Shown: positions 1 through 8,803, counted from the stretch's first letter. The stretch is 64,000 bases of DNA from Neptuniibacter sp048548695 (GCF_048548695.1 NZ_JBLYIF010000002.1); one strand, 5' to 3'. Numbers and translations are program-made. The notes: generated by a model not told the origin, from the letters alone.

Positions 1-418
1 CGGGAAAAGTCACTGTACGGAACTGACCTTGGGCCAGGGGAATGGCAATGCCAAGGTGGTTACTGTCCAGAATCAGACGCTGCATGGTTTTGTAATCTTT
101 CATAACCAGGTTATACGTCGCATCTTTTTGGGCACAAATGGCGTTGATTAACTGGCTGCGTTTACCGTTGCTGACCAGTGTGGGGTAGCTTTTACCATGC
201 CTGCAGCGTAATTCCGGCTGCAGGATAAAGGCGCAGCCCCGCTGGCCCTCACGGAAACAGCGGTACACCAGATTATGGTTGGTATCTTTTTGGCGGGTAA
301 TTGCCAGGCGGTCGCCATTTTTGGCTGTGATCAGGGACCAGTCATCCAGTTGGCTTGGCGTTGCCTGGCCCAAACCGTTAACGATAAGTGTGGTAAGAAA
401 CACCAAAGAGTTAGACAT
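1..418 (-). CDS. Putative secreted cysteine-containing protein, 3' end outside window
   Basis: An open frame of 139 codons runs leftward from an ATG at 418 to the window edge without a stop, so the C-terminus is missing. The N-terminus (MSNSLVFLTTLIVNGLGQA) looks like a short signal peptide, and four cysteines follow (in the contexts YRCF, RGCAF, LRCRH and AICAQ), compatible with two disulfides in the periplasm. It starts 19 bp after the flgT stop codon on the same strand, so it is probably cotranscribed with flgT. I do not recognise the family. A flagellar or envelope role is only suggested by the neighbour. The frame has no stop over its whole visible length and begins with a plausible signal peptide, which supports a real gene. 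Confidence 0.6.
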   Translation of the reverse strand, partial: MSNSLVFLTTLIVNGLGQATPSQLDDWSLITAKNGDRLAITRQKDTNHNLVYRCFREGQRGCAFILQPELRCRHGKSYPTLVSNGKRSQLINAICAQKDATYNLVMKDYKTMQRLILDSNHLGIAIPLAQGQFRTVTFP

Positions 419-437
419 GCGTGCTCCGCCGTTTAGG

Positions 438-1649
438 TTAATCGGCGATCACTATATCACCAGGACGGATGTTGAATTGCCGACTATCGCCATTGATCTG
501 TCCCATGGCTGCATTTGGCTGCACTTGTTTAATCGTCAGGCTTTGTCGGGTGTTCACTAATCTTTGCTGGGTCTGGCCCGCGACAAAGTGGGTTTCATTG
601 CGGTAGACAGTTAGCCGATCGCCCTGAGTGAGCCCGGCGCGCTGTCCGGCAGCTAGCCAAAGCGTAGTGCCATCCGCTTCAATGATACTGGTCTTAAACG
701 GCTGACAAGTAATGACATCGCTGATCTGTTGCGCTGCCTGTCCCAATAACCGCATCACTTTTTGGCCGTAATCCTGTTGCAGGAAACCCTGATTATTAAA
801 GCCGATACGGGCTTCGGGCGGCAAATTCCAAAGTCCTGCGGTCTGTAGTGTTTGTTGCCAGACAAGCTGGCCGTTGTATCCATCATGGATATATAGATCC
901 AGCTGGAATTGCCGCAGGTGTTTGCGGCTTCTGTAATCCAGCCGGTTATAGAGTTCGACAAAGAAGTTGTTTTCACTCAGGGTTCTTGGGTCGAGCATGG
1001 ATAGATCGCGAATGATGCCGCTGGCGATGAAGTTGAGGCCCGGTTGGTTTAAGTGATGCGCCAGGCTGGGTAAAAGGTTGGTGTTAAGGGCTTGCGCTGA
1101 AACGGCTTCGGGTTTGGTGTGCAGAGTAAAGTCTGTTGCATTCAGTGCATGAAACTTCCCCTGCTGATTAGTCAGTTGGCTGAGCTGAACGGGTATCGCC
1201 TTCGGCATATCATTTAACTGGCCATGGTTTGCTTGTCGTGGATGCAGCAGAGGGAAACCGGTAAAAGCGATGGTTTTCTGATAGTGGTTACTGCTGCCAT
1301 TGCTGCAGCCTTCATCTATATTGACTTCGGCGCGGATACGTACCTGAAGCAATGTTCCGATAACTTTTTCATCCAAGAGTTCAACGTTGCTGACTTTGCC
1401 TAGGGTGCTGACCTGCATGTTGTCGATTTCGAGAATGCCTTCGCGGACGACTTGGTTGCCTGAGACATAAACGGCTGCCTGCATAGCAGCCTGCTGACTG
1501 GCATCCTGAATAGCCGCTTGTCTTGCTGAAACGATGTCGTTACCAAGAATAGGGGACTGTCCTTCAGCTTCAAGGGTAATGGCATACGCTGGTAAGGCGA
1601 AGATCCAGCAGATTAGCAATACAAGGGAATAACGAGTTGAATTCAACAT
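438..1649 (-). CDS. flgT: Flagellar assembly protein FlgT
   Basis: 403 residues with a cleavable signal peptide (about residues 1-23, ending ALPAYA). In Vibrio, FlgT is a periplasmic H-ring component that surrounds the LP ring and supports outer-membrane passage and high-torque rotation. The N-terminal region after the signal (EAEGQSP, then an alanine/glutamine-rich helix) and the C-terminal beta-rich part (LAAGQRAGLTQGDRLTVYR) match the FlgT layout as I know it, and the length is close to the family. It is divergent from flgO-flgP, the same arrangement as in Vibrio. A gene for an unknown secreted protein follows directly downstream. Identification rests on both sequence pattern and context. 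Confidence 0.85.
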   Translation of the reverse strand: MLNSTRYSLVLLICWIFALPAYAITLEAEGQSPILGNDIVSARQAAIQDASQQAAMQAAVYVSGNQVVREGILEIDNMQVSTLGKVSNVELLDEKVIGTLLQVRIRAEVNIDEGCSNGSSNHYQKTIAFTGFPLLHPRQANHGQLNDMPKAIPVQLSQLTNQQGKFHALNATDFTLHTKPEAVSAQALNTNLLPSLAHHLNQPGLNFIASGIIRDLSMLDPRTLSENNFFVELYNRLDYRSRKHLRQFQLDLYIHDGYNGQLVWQQTLQTAGLWNLPPEARIGFNNQGFLQQDYGQKVMRLLGQAAQQISDVITCQPFKTSIIEADGTTLWLAAGQRAGLTQGDRLTVYRNETHFVAGQTQQRLVNTRQSLTIKQVQPNAAMGQINGDSRQFNIRPGDIVIAD

Positions 1650-1717
1650 GTGCGCTCAATGGCCGAAAAAACTAATCAGAACACTATGCAATTGACGGCG
1701 TTTTGTAAATGCTATTA

Positions 1718-1747
1718 CACGTGCGGCAGTGATGTGATTCCCACGTG
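1718..1747. promoter_or_regulatory. Paired CACGTG palindromes in the flgT-flgO intergenic region
   Basis: The 146 bp between divergent flgT and flgO contain two identical CACGTG hexamers, at 1718-1723 and 1742-1747, centred 24 bp apart. I found no clear sigma-54 (GG-N10-GC) or sigma-28 pattern in this interval. The pair could be an operator for a shared regulator, but two hexamers alone are weak evidence. Confidence 0.25.
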
Positions 1748-1795
1748 GCTTTTGATTGTGTTAGATTGGCGAGCAGACTCGGTGCCGGAATAACT

Positions 1796-2485
1796 ATGAA
1801 AAAACTGTTGCTATTATCAATCACTCTTCTTTCACTAAGCGGATGTTTGCAGCAGTCTGGCCAACAGCAGCCGGTCAGTGTGCATGTAGAAAGTGTCAGT
1901 GAGTCAGCGGCGGCTCAGCTCAGCCAGCAACCCCAGTCTGTGACAGCTGCAACTGCTTTAAGTTATGTTGATGGCTCAGCAGGCACCCAGGACTTTATTA
2001 GTCAGGCGGTGGCAGAAATGGCGGTGCAACTGGAGCAGGGTCTAGATCAAAATCATATCCAGCGCCTGCCTTTGGCCGTCATCCCTTTCGTTCAGCTCAT
2101 GCAGCCTAGTCAGTCTGGCCCAATGGGAGAACGCTTGGCGGAAAGCTTTGTCTATCAGTTGCAACAACGCGGTTACAACCTGGTGGATTACCGTGCGGTC
2201 AGCTTAGTGACCACCAGTAAAGAGCCGCTGTCACGACGTAATTTGTCGGGTTTGCGTCAGCAATTCAAAATCTATTTTGTGCTTACCGGAACTTATGCTC
2301 AGCATCCTGATGGCGTGGTCATAAATGCGCGGTTATTGGATACCACTACCCGACAAGTGCTGGCGTCCGGGCAAACCCATATTAGCAATGATCGGCTGGA
2401 AGGTGGTTTGCCGGGTTATGACCCCGTCAAAGCCTTGGAACAGGGTTTCATTGTCGAAAACGGACCGGGGTATTCGGATAAATGA
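1796..2485 (+). CDS. flgO: Flagellar outer-membrane lipoprotein FlgO
   Basis: 229 residues from the ATG at 1796, which begins a lipoprotein signal (MKKLLLLS...LSGC, lipidated Cys at residue 19); an upstream in-frame start would spoil that signal. FlgO in Vibrio is an outer-membrane protein needed for stable flagella and full motility. The central FlgO domain is recognisable by the segment LAESFVYQLQQRGYNLVDYR near residues 110-130 and by later strands typical of the family (VLTGTYAQHPDG). It overlaps flgP by the ATGA tetranucleotide, so the two are translationally coupled. Confidence 0.87.
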   Translation: MKKLLLLSITLLSLSGCLQQSGQQQPVSVHVESVSESAAAQLSQQPQSVTAATALSYVDGSAGTQDFISQAVAEMAVQLEQGLDQNHIQRLPLAVIPFVQLMQPSQSGPMGERLAESFVYQLQQRGYNLVDYRAVSLVTTSKEPLSRRNLSGLRQQFKIYFVLTGTYAQHPDGVVINARLLDTTTRQVLASGQTHISNDRLEGGLPGYDPVKALEQGFIVENGPGYSDK

Positions 2486-2976
2486 AGATGGCTTATTTGC
2501 AGCAATGGAAACGGCGGCTAGCGCACAGTATCGTACTGAGCGGTTTGCTACTGGTATTGTCCGGTTGCGAAACCATTACTCAGTCAATGGTTGATGTTGC
2601 TGAGGCCCTGCCTGATGTGAACCTGGCGCCTGAAGTGCATGAGCCGCTGCAGCCTAACTGGGTGCAGGCGACCGGCTATGCGCCGATCAGTTTGCAGCCA
2701 GGTCAAACGCAACAGCAAAAAATGCTGATGGCGATGCGGGCCTCGAAGCTTAGGGCTTACCAGGAACTGGCCGGGGTGGTGCATGGGCAGTATCTGTATG
2801 GCACCACGACTGTGCAGGATATGGTGGTGCAGAGTGATGAATTCAAAACCGCAGTGGCGGGTATAGTTCGCGGTGCCCGGGTAGTGAAAACCTACCCGGT
2901 ACAGGATGACACTTATGCCACGGTACTTGAAGTTGATCTGAACCAGGTGCAGCGTGCCTGGGTGGTGCCTAACTGA
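2482..2976 (+). CDS. flgP: Flagellar outer-membrane lipoprotein FlgP
   Basis: 164 residues, lipoprotein signal with lipobox LSGC (Cys near residue 29). FlgP is an outer-membrane lipoprotein that forms disc or ring structures around the flagellar rod in Vibrio and Campylobacter and is needed for motility. The C-terminal half contains the LPP20-type pattern seen in FlgP (MAMRASKLRAYQELAGVVHGQ, then conserved GIVRGARVV and a closing VDLNQVQ). Start ATG overlaps the flgO stop. The next gene (DUF1244) is convergent, 9 bp away. In Vibrio flgN follows here; in this genome flgN is about 50 kb downstream. Confidence 0.87.
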   Translation: MKMAYLQQWKRRLAHSIVLSGLLLVLSGCETITQSMVDVAEALPDVNLAPEVHEPLQPNWVQATGYAPISLQPGQTQQQKMLMAMRASKLRAYQELAGVVHGQYLYGTTTVQDMVVQSDEFKTAVAGIVRGARVVKTYPVQDDTYATVLEVDLNQVQRAWVVPN

Positions 2977-2985
2977 TACCAGAGT

Positions 2986-3279
2986 TCAGCCTTTCTGTTT
3001 TTCCTCAAATGCGGCCAGTTGTTCAGGGGTCGCTGCCGGCTGATATTTTGCTTTCCAGTCATTGTAAGGCTCGCCGTATATCAGCTCCCGGGCTGCTTCG
3101 TATTCCAGGCTTTCGCCGCGGGCATCGGCTTCTGCCTGATACCACTTACTCAGGCAGTTACGGCAGAAGTTGGCCAAAATCATCAGGTCAATATTCTGCA
3201 CTTCTTTATGTGCATCTAAATGTTCCAGCAGGCGCCTGAAAACGGCGGCTTCTATTTCGGTACGGGTTTGGGGTGTCAT
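2986..3279 (-). CDS. DUF1244 family protein
   Basis: 97 residues. The sequence fits the DUF1244 family: TEIEAAVFRRLLEHL near the start, then VQNIDLMILANFCRNCLSKW with a Cys-x-x-Cys pair, and a YGEPYNDWKAKYQ segment near the C-terminus. The family is common in proteobacteria, small and soluble, with no established function that I know of; the CxxC could bind metal or be redox active, which is inference. It lies 12 bp downstream of glnD on the same strand and is probably cotranscribed with map-glnD. Confidence 0.82.
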   Translation of the reverse strand: MTPQTRTEIEAAVFRRLLEHLDAHKEVQNIDLMILANFCRNCLSKWYQAEADARGESLEYEAARELIYGEPYNDWKAKYQPAATPEQLAAFEEKQKG

Positions 3280-3291
3280 GGCACTATGTTC

Positions 3292-5988
3292 CTATTCGTC
3301 TTGAAGGTGCTCGTCCAGTTGCTGGCAGATTTCCCGTTGCAGCGCCTGGCAGAGCATGGGATCTGCAATCGGCAGGTCATCGGCATCGGTGACAAAGAAA
3401 AAGTCTTCTACCCGCTCGCCGACACTCGAAATACGTGCCTTGCGGACAGATAGGTTGTGAGTTGAAAAGATCATGCCAATACGTGCCAGCAGGCCCGGAC
3501 GGTCTGGTGTGTTGACTTCAATCACGGTTTGTTGCGATACCGGGTCATTACTCAAATACACCTTGGTGGGTGTGGCAAACAGTTTCATTTGCCGCGGAAC
3601 CCGTCGCTGGATGATGTCGGGGTAGTCTTCGGGGTCGTCCAGCTCATCGATCAGGCGTTGCTTGATCTCATTCAGTTGGTCGGGGTTCTCCGACAGCGGG
3701 GTGTTGTCATCAGATAGCACGGTGTAGGTGTTAAGGGCGTGGCCGTTGTCGGTGACGATAATCCGGGCATCCTGGATATTCAGATGTAACTGATCCATGG
3801 TGGAGACTGTTGCTGCAAACAGGTTTTGAATATCCCGACTGTAGATGAAGATTTCGGTGGCACCCTCATATAGCCTGTGGGACGTATGACGGATCATTAC
3901 CAAAGGCAAATCGGTTGCGGTGTGTTCCAGAATCGCCTGGGTGTGTTCAGAGATGCTTTGGGCGGTCTCACGCAGGAAATAATCATCGCCGATGGTATCC
4001 CAGAAGTCTTTCACATTTTCTGAATTGATGCCTAGGCGTTTCAGTAAAAACAGCGCCTCATCCTGGATCTGTTCGATACGATCCTCTTTATTCACCGGAT
4101 TTTCCAGGCCGCGGCGCAGGGCGCGTTTAGTATCGGTATATAGCTTGCGCATCAGGGTGGCGCGCCAGCTGTTCCAGAGGCTTTCATTGGTAGCGTTGAT
4201 GTCAGCAATGGTCAGGACGTAGAGGTAATCAAGGTGCAGTACATCGCGGACCTGGGTGGCGAATGTGTGAATCACATCGGGGTCAGAGATGTCTTTGCGT
4301 TGCGCTGTCATCGACATTAACAGGTGGTTTTGTACCAGCCATGCCACTAGGTGTCGGTCCCACTTCCCAAGGTGGTGCTCTTCGCAGAAGGCATGGGCAT
4401 CGACTGCGCCCAGTTCGGAGTGATCGCCACCGCGCCCCTTGCCAATGTCGTGGAATAACGCAGCAATATACAGCAGCTCGATTTTGGGTAGTTGGTTGAC
4501 GATGCGGTGGGCAATAGGAAAGGCTTCACGGAACTCTTTGTGTCGCAGTTGGCGGCATTTCTGGATCACTTTCAGCGTATGCGCATCCACCGTGTATATA
4601 TGGAACAGGTCGTGCTGCATCTGGCCGATAATGCGGCCAAAGGCGGGTAGGTAAAGTCCCAGGATGCCGTAGCGGGTCATGCGTCGCACCTCAGTCGAAA
4701 CTCCTTCGGGTGAGCGCATTAACTCCATGAACAGACTGGTGTTGCGAATGTCGTTGCGAAACTCTTCGTCTACCCGGTGCCGATTATCGCGAATTAAGCG
4801 GATAGTGGTGGCGCGGACGCCTTGAATATGTGGATTTTGTGCTAACAGCACAAAGGCTTCCATCAGGGCAAAGGGGTGATGCTCAAAGACACTGGGATAG
4901 GCGACTTCAAGGTAGCCATTATGAATCTGAAAGCGACTGTTAAGTGGTGTGATAACTTGCTCTTCATCGGCGCGCAGGATGGCTTCGTCAAAATGCTGCA
5001 ACAGCATGTCGTTAAACTCAGATAGCGTAATGGCAATACGATAGTACTTGCTCATGAACTGCTCGACTGCCAGTGAGCCCTGCGTGTCCTTGTAACCAAA
5101 AAACTCTGCCAGTGTACGCTGGTGGTCAAATAACAGGCGGTCTTCTTTGCGTCCGCTGAGCATATGCAGGGCATAGCGGACACTCCACAGGTAGAGCTCA
5201 CCTTTGTTTAGGATGTCCAGCTCGTTCTCGGTGACAAAGTTGTCATCCACCAGGTCGCGAATAAAGGTGGCACCAAAGTGACGTTTGGCAACCCAGCCGA
5301 TGGTCTGCAAATCCCGTAGCCCGCCGGGTGAGTTTTTCAGGTTGGGTTCCAGATTGTATTCGGTGTTGTTGGTTTTGCGGTGCCGTCCGGTCTGTTCTTT
5401 CTGCTTGGCAATAAAGAATTCGCGGTCGCTCCAGGCATCTTCCGATGTTACCCGGCTGTAGATCTGCTCGTGAAGCTGATCATTCCCAATCAGGGTGCGT
5501 GACTCGATCAGGTTCGTGGCGATGGTGACATCCGCGCGAGCTTCTTCGTAGCACTCATCCATGGTGCGGACGCTGGAGCCTACATCCAGATTGATGTCCC
5601 AGAGCAGAGTGAGGAAACCGCCAATGGCATCCTGTAATGATTCTGCCTGCAAATTGTTATCGAGTAGCAGCAACAGGTCGATGTCTGATTTTGGATGCAG
5701 TTCGCCGCGGCCATAACCACCCACAGCAATTAGGGCAACCTGGTCATCCGGCCAGTCAAAGCGCTGCCAGGCAATACGGATAATACGGTCAATTTCCCAA
5801 GCGCGGCCATAAATCAGTTTGCGAATATCCTCGCCGTTGCGAAAGCGGTCGTCCAACTCCTGATCAATGGTTTGCAGGGCGCGTTTGAATACGCTGACGG
5901 AGGAGCGTGCTGCGGCGAGTTCAGCTTCGAACTCAGGCAGGTTAATGATCTGAGATTCGGCCAGCTGCTGGTGCAAGACTGTTGACAT
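3292..5988 (-). CDS. glnD: Bifunctional PII uridylyltransferase/uridylyl-removing enzyme GlnD
   Basis: 898 residues, normal for GlnD, the cytosolic nitrogen sensor that uridylylates PII proteins (GlnB/GlnK) when glutamine is low and removes UMP when it is high. Domains in order: nucleotidyltransferase with GGYGRGEL (about residue 90) and the metal-binding SDIDLLLLLD (about 101-110); helical linker; HD hydrolase domain with LFHDIGKGRGGDHS; and two C-terminal ACT domains, the last beginning VIEVNTPDRPGLLARIG. All key motifs are intact. It follows map by 28 bp on the same strand, the same pairing seen in many gammaproteobacteria. Confidence 0.97.
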   Translation of the reverse strand: MSTVLHQQLAESQIINLPEFEAELAAARSSVSVFKRALQTIDQELDDRFRNGEDIRKLIYGRAWEIDRIIRIAWQRFDWPDDQVALIAVGGYGRGELHPKSDIDLLLLLDNNLQAESLQDAIGGFLTLLWDINLDVGSSVRTMDECYEEARADVTIATNLIESRTLIGNDQLHEQIYSRVTSEDAWSDREFFIAKQKEQTGRHRKTNNTEYNLEPNLKNSPGGLRDLQTIGWVAKRHFGATFIRDLVDDNFVTENELDILNKGELYLWSVRYALHMLSGRKEDRLLFDHQRTLAEFFGYKDTQGSLAVEQFMSKYYRIAITLSEFNDMLLQHFDEAILRADEEQVITPLNSRFQIHNGYLEVAYPSVFEHHPFALMEAFVLLAQNPHIQGVRATTIRLIRDNRHRVDEEFRNDIRNTSLFMELMRSPEGVSTEVRRMTRYGILGLYLPAFGRIIGQMQHDLFHIYTVDAHTLKVIQKCRQLRHKEFREAFPIAHRIVNQLPKIELLYIAALFHDIGKGRGGDHSELGAVDAHAFCEEHHLGKWDRHLVAWLVQNHLLMSMTAQRKDISDPDVIHTFATQVRDVLHLDYLYVLTIADINATNESLWNSWRATLMRKLYTDTKRALRRGLENPVNKEDRIEQIQDEALFLLKRLGINSENVKDFWDTIGDDYFLRETAQSISEHTQAILEHTATDLPLVMIRHTSHRLYEGATEIFIYSRDIQNLFAATVSTMDQLHLNIQDARIIVTDNGHALNTYTVLSDDNTPLSENPDQLNEIKQRLIDELDDPEDYPDIIQRRVPRQMKLFATPTKVYLSNDPVSQQTVIEVNTPDRPGLLARIGMIFSTHNLSVRKARISSVGERVEDFFFVTDADDLPIADPMLCQALQREICQQLDEHLQDE

Positions 5989-6016
5989 AACAGGATCCGC
6001 TAGTGAAAGGGGGGTA

Positions 6017-6793
6017 TTAAATGGTGTCGTCCGGACGGCGGGTCAATACTTCAAAGCCGTCTGCGGTAACCAGAATCGTATGTTCCCACTGGGCAGATAG
6101 GCGTCGATCGGTGGTTTCAACAGTCCAGCCATCATGTTTTGACAGTTTAACCTGACGTTTACCGGCATTGATCATGGGTTCGATGGTGAAGGTCATGCCT
6201 TCCTGAAGTTCGACGCCGGTGCCGGGTTTGCCGTAATGCAGTACCTGCGGGTCTTCGTGAAATTCTTTGCCAATACCATGACCGCAGTACTCCCGGACCA
6301 CGCTGTAGTGGTGCGATTCTGCATAGGTTTGAATGGCGTGGCCAATATCACCTAACCTGACACCGGGTTTTACCATGCGGATACCGCGATACATGCACTC
6401 CAGAGTAACATCAACCAAACGACGCGCGTGTGGCAGTTCTTTGCCGACAAAGAACATTTTGCTGGTGTCGCCGTGATAACCATCCTTGATGACCGTGATA
6501 TCGATATTGATGATGTCGCCACTTTTCAATGCTTTGTCATTGGGAATGCCATGACAGACCACTTGGTTAATCGATGTGCAGATGGATTTGGGGAAGCCGT
6601 GGTAGTTCAGTGGCGCAGGGATTGCCTGCTGTTCATTGACAATATAGTCGTGGCAGATCTGGTTTAACGCATTCGTGGTCACGCCAGGCTGAACATGAGG
6701 GGCTATCATCTCCAGGACTTCTGCTGCCAGCCGCCCGGCAACGCGCATTTTTTCGATTTCATCTGGGGTCTTGATAGTGATGCTCATGGGCAT
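6017..6793 (-). CDS. map: Type I methionine aminopeptidase
   Basis: 258 residues. Removes the N-terminal methionine from nascent proteins in the cytosol. The five metal ligands sit in recognisable motifs: NIDITVIKDGYHGDTSKMF (two Asp), CGHGIGKEFHEDPQ (His), FTIEPM (Glu) and a C-terminal QWEHTILVT (Glu). The chosen ATG at 6793 has AAGGA five bases upstream; a second in-frame ATG two codons later is possible. Divergent from rpsB across a 251-bp region, the normal gammaproteobacterial arrangement. Confidence 0.97.
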   Translation of the reverse strand: MPMSITIKTPDEIEKMRVAGRLAAEVLEMIAPHVQPGVTTNALNQICHDYIVNEQQAIPAPLNYHGFPKSICTSINQVVCHGIPNDKALKSGDIINIDITVIKDGYHGDTSKMFFVGKELPHARRLVDVTLECMYRGIRMVKPGVRLGDIGHAIQTYAESHHYSVVREYCGHGIGKEFHEDPQVLHYGKPGTGVELQEGMTFTIEPMINAGKRQVKLSKHDGWTVETTDRRLSAQWEHTILVTADGFEVLTRRPDDTI

Positions 6794-6872
6794 GCATTTC
6801 CTTGGCAGAATTCGTTAAGGAGTTGATTGTACCAACGCACCCCATCATAGCGAAAGGTAGGAGATGAAAGGC

Positions 6873-6901
6873 TGTGATTTATTGTGCGGATGTGGTATAA
6901 A
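6873..6901 (+). promoter_or_regulatory. Likely rpsB promoter (extended -10, GC-rich discriminator)
   Basis: TGGTATAAA at 6893-6901 is an extended -10 element, and a weak TGTGAT lies 17 bp upstream at 6873-6878. The bases after the -10 (TCCGCGC) form a GC-rich discriminator, the feature that makes ribosomal promoters sensitive to ppGpp. The predicted leader before rpsB would be about 135 nt. Confidence 0.5.
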
Positions 6902-6990
6902 TCCGCGCTCGATTTGGTAGGTATCTCAAAGCTGCTTATCCAGATCGATAAAAAACACACATATGCCGACACAGTGTCCAGGGTGCCCAA

Positions 6991-7027
6991 TGGGTTTGGT
7001 TGCTGGGGTGTATGGAGGTTTAACCCA
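6991..7027 (+). promoter_or_regulatory. Possible S2-binding leader structure before rpsB
   Basis: TGGGTT (6991-6996) can pair with AACCCA (7022-7027) just before the ribosome binding site AGGAA of rpsB, and GGGTGCCC lies just upstream. In E. coli the rpsB leader folds into a structure bound by S2 for autoregulation. Equivalence here is inference from position and pairing only. Confidence 0.35.
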
Positions 7028-7044
7028 AATTTTTAGGAATACTC

Positions 7045-7785
7045 ATGGCTAAAATTACTATGCGTGACCTGCTTAAAGCAGGCGTTCACTTCGGTCACCA
7101 GACCCGTTACTGGAACCCGAAAATGTCTAAATTCATTTTCGGCGCTCGTAACAAAATTCATATCATCAACCTTGAGCAGACTCTGCCAGCGCTGAATGGT
7201 GCTCTAGATAGCATCCAGAACATGGCTTCCAACAAGAATAAGATCCTGTTTGTTGGTACTAAGCGCGCTGCGAGCAAGATCGTCAAGGAAGAAGCAAGCC
7301 GTGCAGGCATGCCTTACGTCAATCACCGCTGGTTGGGGGGCATGCTGACTAACTACAAGACTATTCGTCAGTCTATTCGTCGTCTGCGTGAACTGGAAAC
7401 TGCCAGTGAAGATGGCACTTTCACTAAGCTGACTAAAAAAGAAGCTCTGATGCGTCAGCGTGAAATGGAAAAACTGGAACGCTCCATCGGTGGTATCAAA
7501 GAGATGGGCGGTCTGCCAGATGCACTGTTCGTTATCGATGTTGATCATGAGCGTATTGCAGTGAATGAAGCTAACAAGCTGGGCATTCCTGTTATCGGTG
7601 TGGTTGATACCAACAGCAACCCTGACGGTATCGACGTTGTTATCCCTGGTAATGATGATGCACTGCGTGCCATTCAGATCTATGTTAAGTCTGCCGCTGA
7701 CGCTTGCCTTGAAGGCACTGCTGCGCATGCCGGTGATAAAAACGAATTCGTAGAAGTAGATGAGTCTCAGGCGGCAGCTGAGTAA
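7045..7785 (+). CDS. rpsB: 30S ribosomal protein S2
   Basis: 246 residues. Component of the small subunit that bridges head and body and assists S1 binding. The N-terminus MAKITMRDLLKAGVHFGHQ and the internal NHRWLGGMLTNYKT and GGLPDALFVIDV segments are hallmark S2 signatures. A Shine-Dalgarno AGGAA precedes the ATG. It begins the rpsB-tsf-pyrH-frr run and is separated from tsf by an attenuator-like terminator. Codon use is strongly biased as expected for a highly expressed gene. Confidence 0.98.
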   Translation: MAKITMRDLLKAGVHFGHQTRYWNPKMSKFIFGARNKIHIINLEQTLPALNGALDSIQNMASNKNKILFVGTKRAASKIVKEEASRAGMPYVNHRWLGGMLTNYKTIRQSIRRLRELETASEDGTFTKLTKKEALMRQREMEKLERSIGGIKEMGGLPDALFVIDVDHERIAVNEANKLGIPVIGVVDTNSNPDGIDVVIPGNDDALRAIQIYVKSAADACLEGTAAHAGDKNEFVEVDESQAAAE

Positions 7786-7824
7786 TCAGCCTGTCAGGAT
7801 TGCTTGATAGATTTGTCTAAATCA

Positions 7825-7847
7825 GGGGGGCATTGCTCCCCTTTTTT
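7825..7847 (+). terminator. Terminator/attenuator between rpsB and tsf
   Basis: A 7-bp stem, GGGGGGC (7825-7831) with GCTCCCC (7835-7841), one G-T pair and a 3-nt loop, is followed by six Ts. This is a rho-independent terminator located inside the rpsB-tsf operon, where partial termination is known in E. coli, and would lower tsf relative to rpsB message. Confidence 0.85.
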
Positions 7848-7892
7848 CAATTTTTTTGATTAACCCGAACTGCTCTATAGGGGTAACAGGAC

Positions 7893-8753
7893 ATGGCGAA
7901 TATTTCCGCTGCAATGGTTAAAGATCTGCGTGATCGCACTGGTCTGGGCATGATGGAGTGCAAAAAAGCACTCAAAGAAGCTGATGGTGACATCGATAAG
8001 GCAATTGAAGAATTGCGTAAAGCCTCAGGTATGAAGGCAGCTAAAAAAGCTGGTCGTACTGCTGCTGAAGGCGTTGTTGCAGTTAAAGTTGCTGCTGACA
8101 ACAGCTATGCGGTAGGTGTTGAGGTTAACTCCGAGACTGACTTCGCAGCTCGTGATGAAGGTTTTCTGGGTTTTGTGAATACCGTGCTGGAAAAAGCCTT
8201 TGCTGAGAAGGCAACTGATGTTGCTGCGCTGATGGATGGCGAGCTGAGCAATGTACGTGAAGCGCTGGTCCAGAAAATCGGTGAGAACATTGGCGTGCGT
8301 CGTCTGTTCCTGGTTGAGGGCAGCATGGTTGATGCGTATGTTCACAGCAACAATAAATTGGCAGCAATCGTTTCTCTGGATGGTGGTAATAGCGAAGTTG
8401 CACGTGATGTTGCTATGCATGTTACTGCGGTGAATCCACAAGTTGTCACCAAAGATGATATGCCTGCTGATGTGGTTGCCAAAGAGAAAGAAATTATTCT
8501 GGCGCAGCCGGATATGGCGGGTAAGCCAACCGAAATCGCTGAGAAAATGGTGATGGGTCGTATCAGCAAGTTCCTTGCTGAGAACAGCCTGGTTGAGCAG
8601 CCGTTTGTTAAAAATCCTGAACAGAAAGTGGGTCAGTTTGCCAAAGATGCTGGCGCAACCGTTCAGGCTTTCACCCGTATCGCGGTTGGTGAAGGTATCG
8701 AAGTTGAGAAAGTTAACTTTGCTGATGAAGTTGCGGCTCAGCTGAAAGGTTGA
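7893..8753 (+). CDS. tsf: Elongation factor Ts
   Basis: 286 residues. EF-Ts exchanges GDP for GTP on EF-Tu. The N-terminal UBA-like domain with the signature LRDRTGLGMMECKKAL (about residues 12-27) is present, as is the core motif VEVNSETDFAARDEGF (about 76-91) that contacts EF-Tu, and the length is normal. Sits between rpsB and pyrH as in other gammaproteobacteria. Confidence 0.98.
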   Translation: MANISAAMVKDLRDRTGLGMMECKKALKEADGDIDKAIEELRKASGMKAAKKAGRTAAEGVVAVKVAADNSYAVGVEVNSETDFAARDEGFLGFVNTVLEKAFAEKATDVAALMDGELSNVREALVQKIGENIGVRRLFLVEGSMVDAYVHSNNKLAAIVSLDGGNSEVARDVAMHVTAVNPQVVTKDDMPADVVAKEKEIILAQPDMAGKPTEIAEKMVMGRISKFLAENSLVEQPFVKNPEQKVGQFAKDAGATVQAFTRIAVGEGIEVEKVNFADEVAAQLKG

Positions 8754-8774
8754 TCCCCGGCTATGAAATCAAGC

Positions 8775-8803
8775 GATTGCGTGCACTTTGAGTGTGCGCA
8801 ATC
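8775..8803 (+). other. Long intercistronic stem-loop between tsf and pyrH
   Basis: GATTGCGTGCACT (8775-8787) pairs with AGTGTGCGCAATC (8791-8803) as a 13-bp stem with two G-T pairs and a 3-nt loop. There is no U-tract after it, so it is more likely an RNA processing or stability element than a terminator. Confidence 0.5.

Noticed and set aside
8775..8803. Terminator between tsf and pyrH
   Set aside because: The stem is long but no T-run follows.
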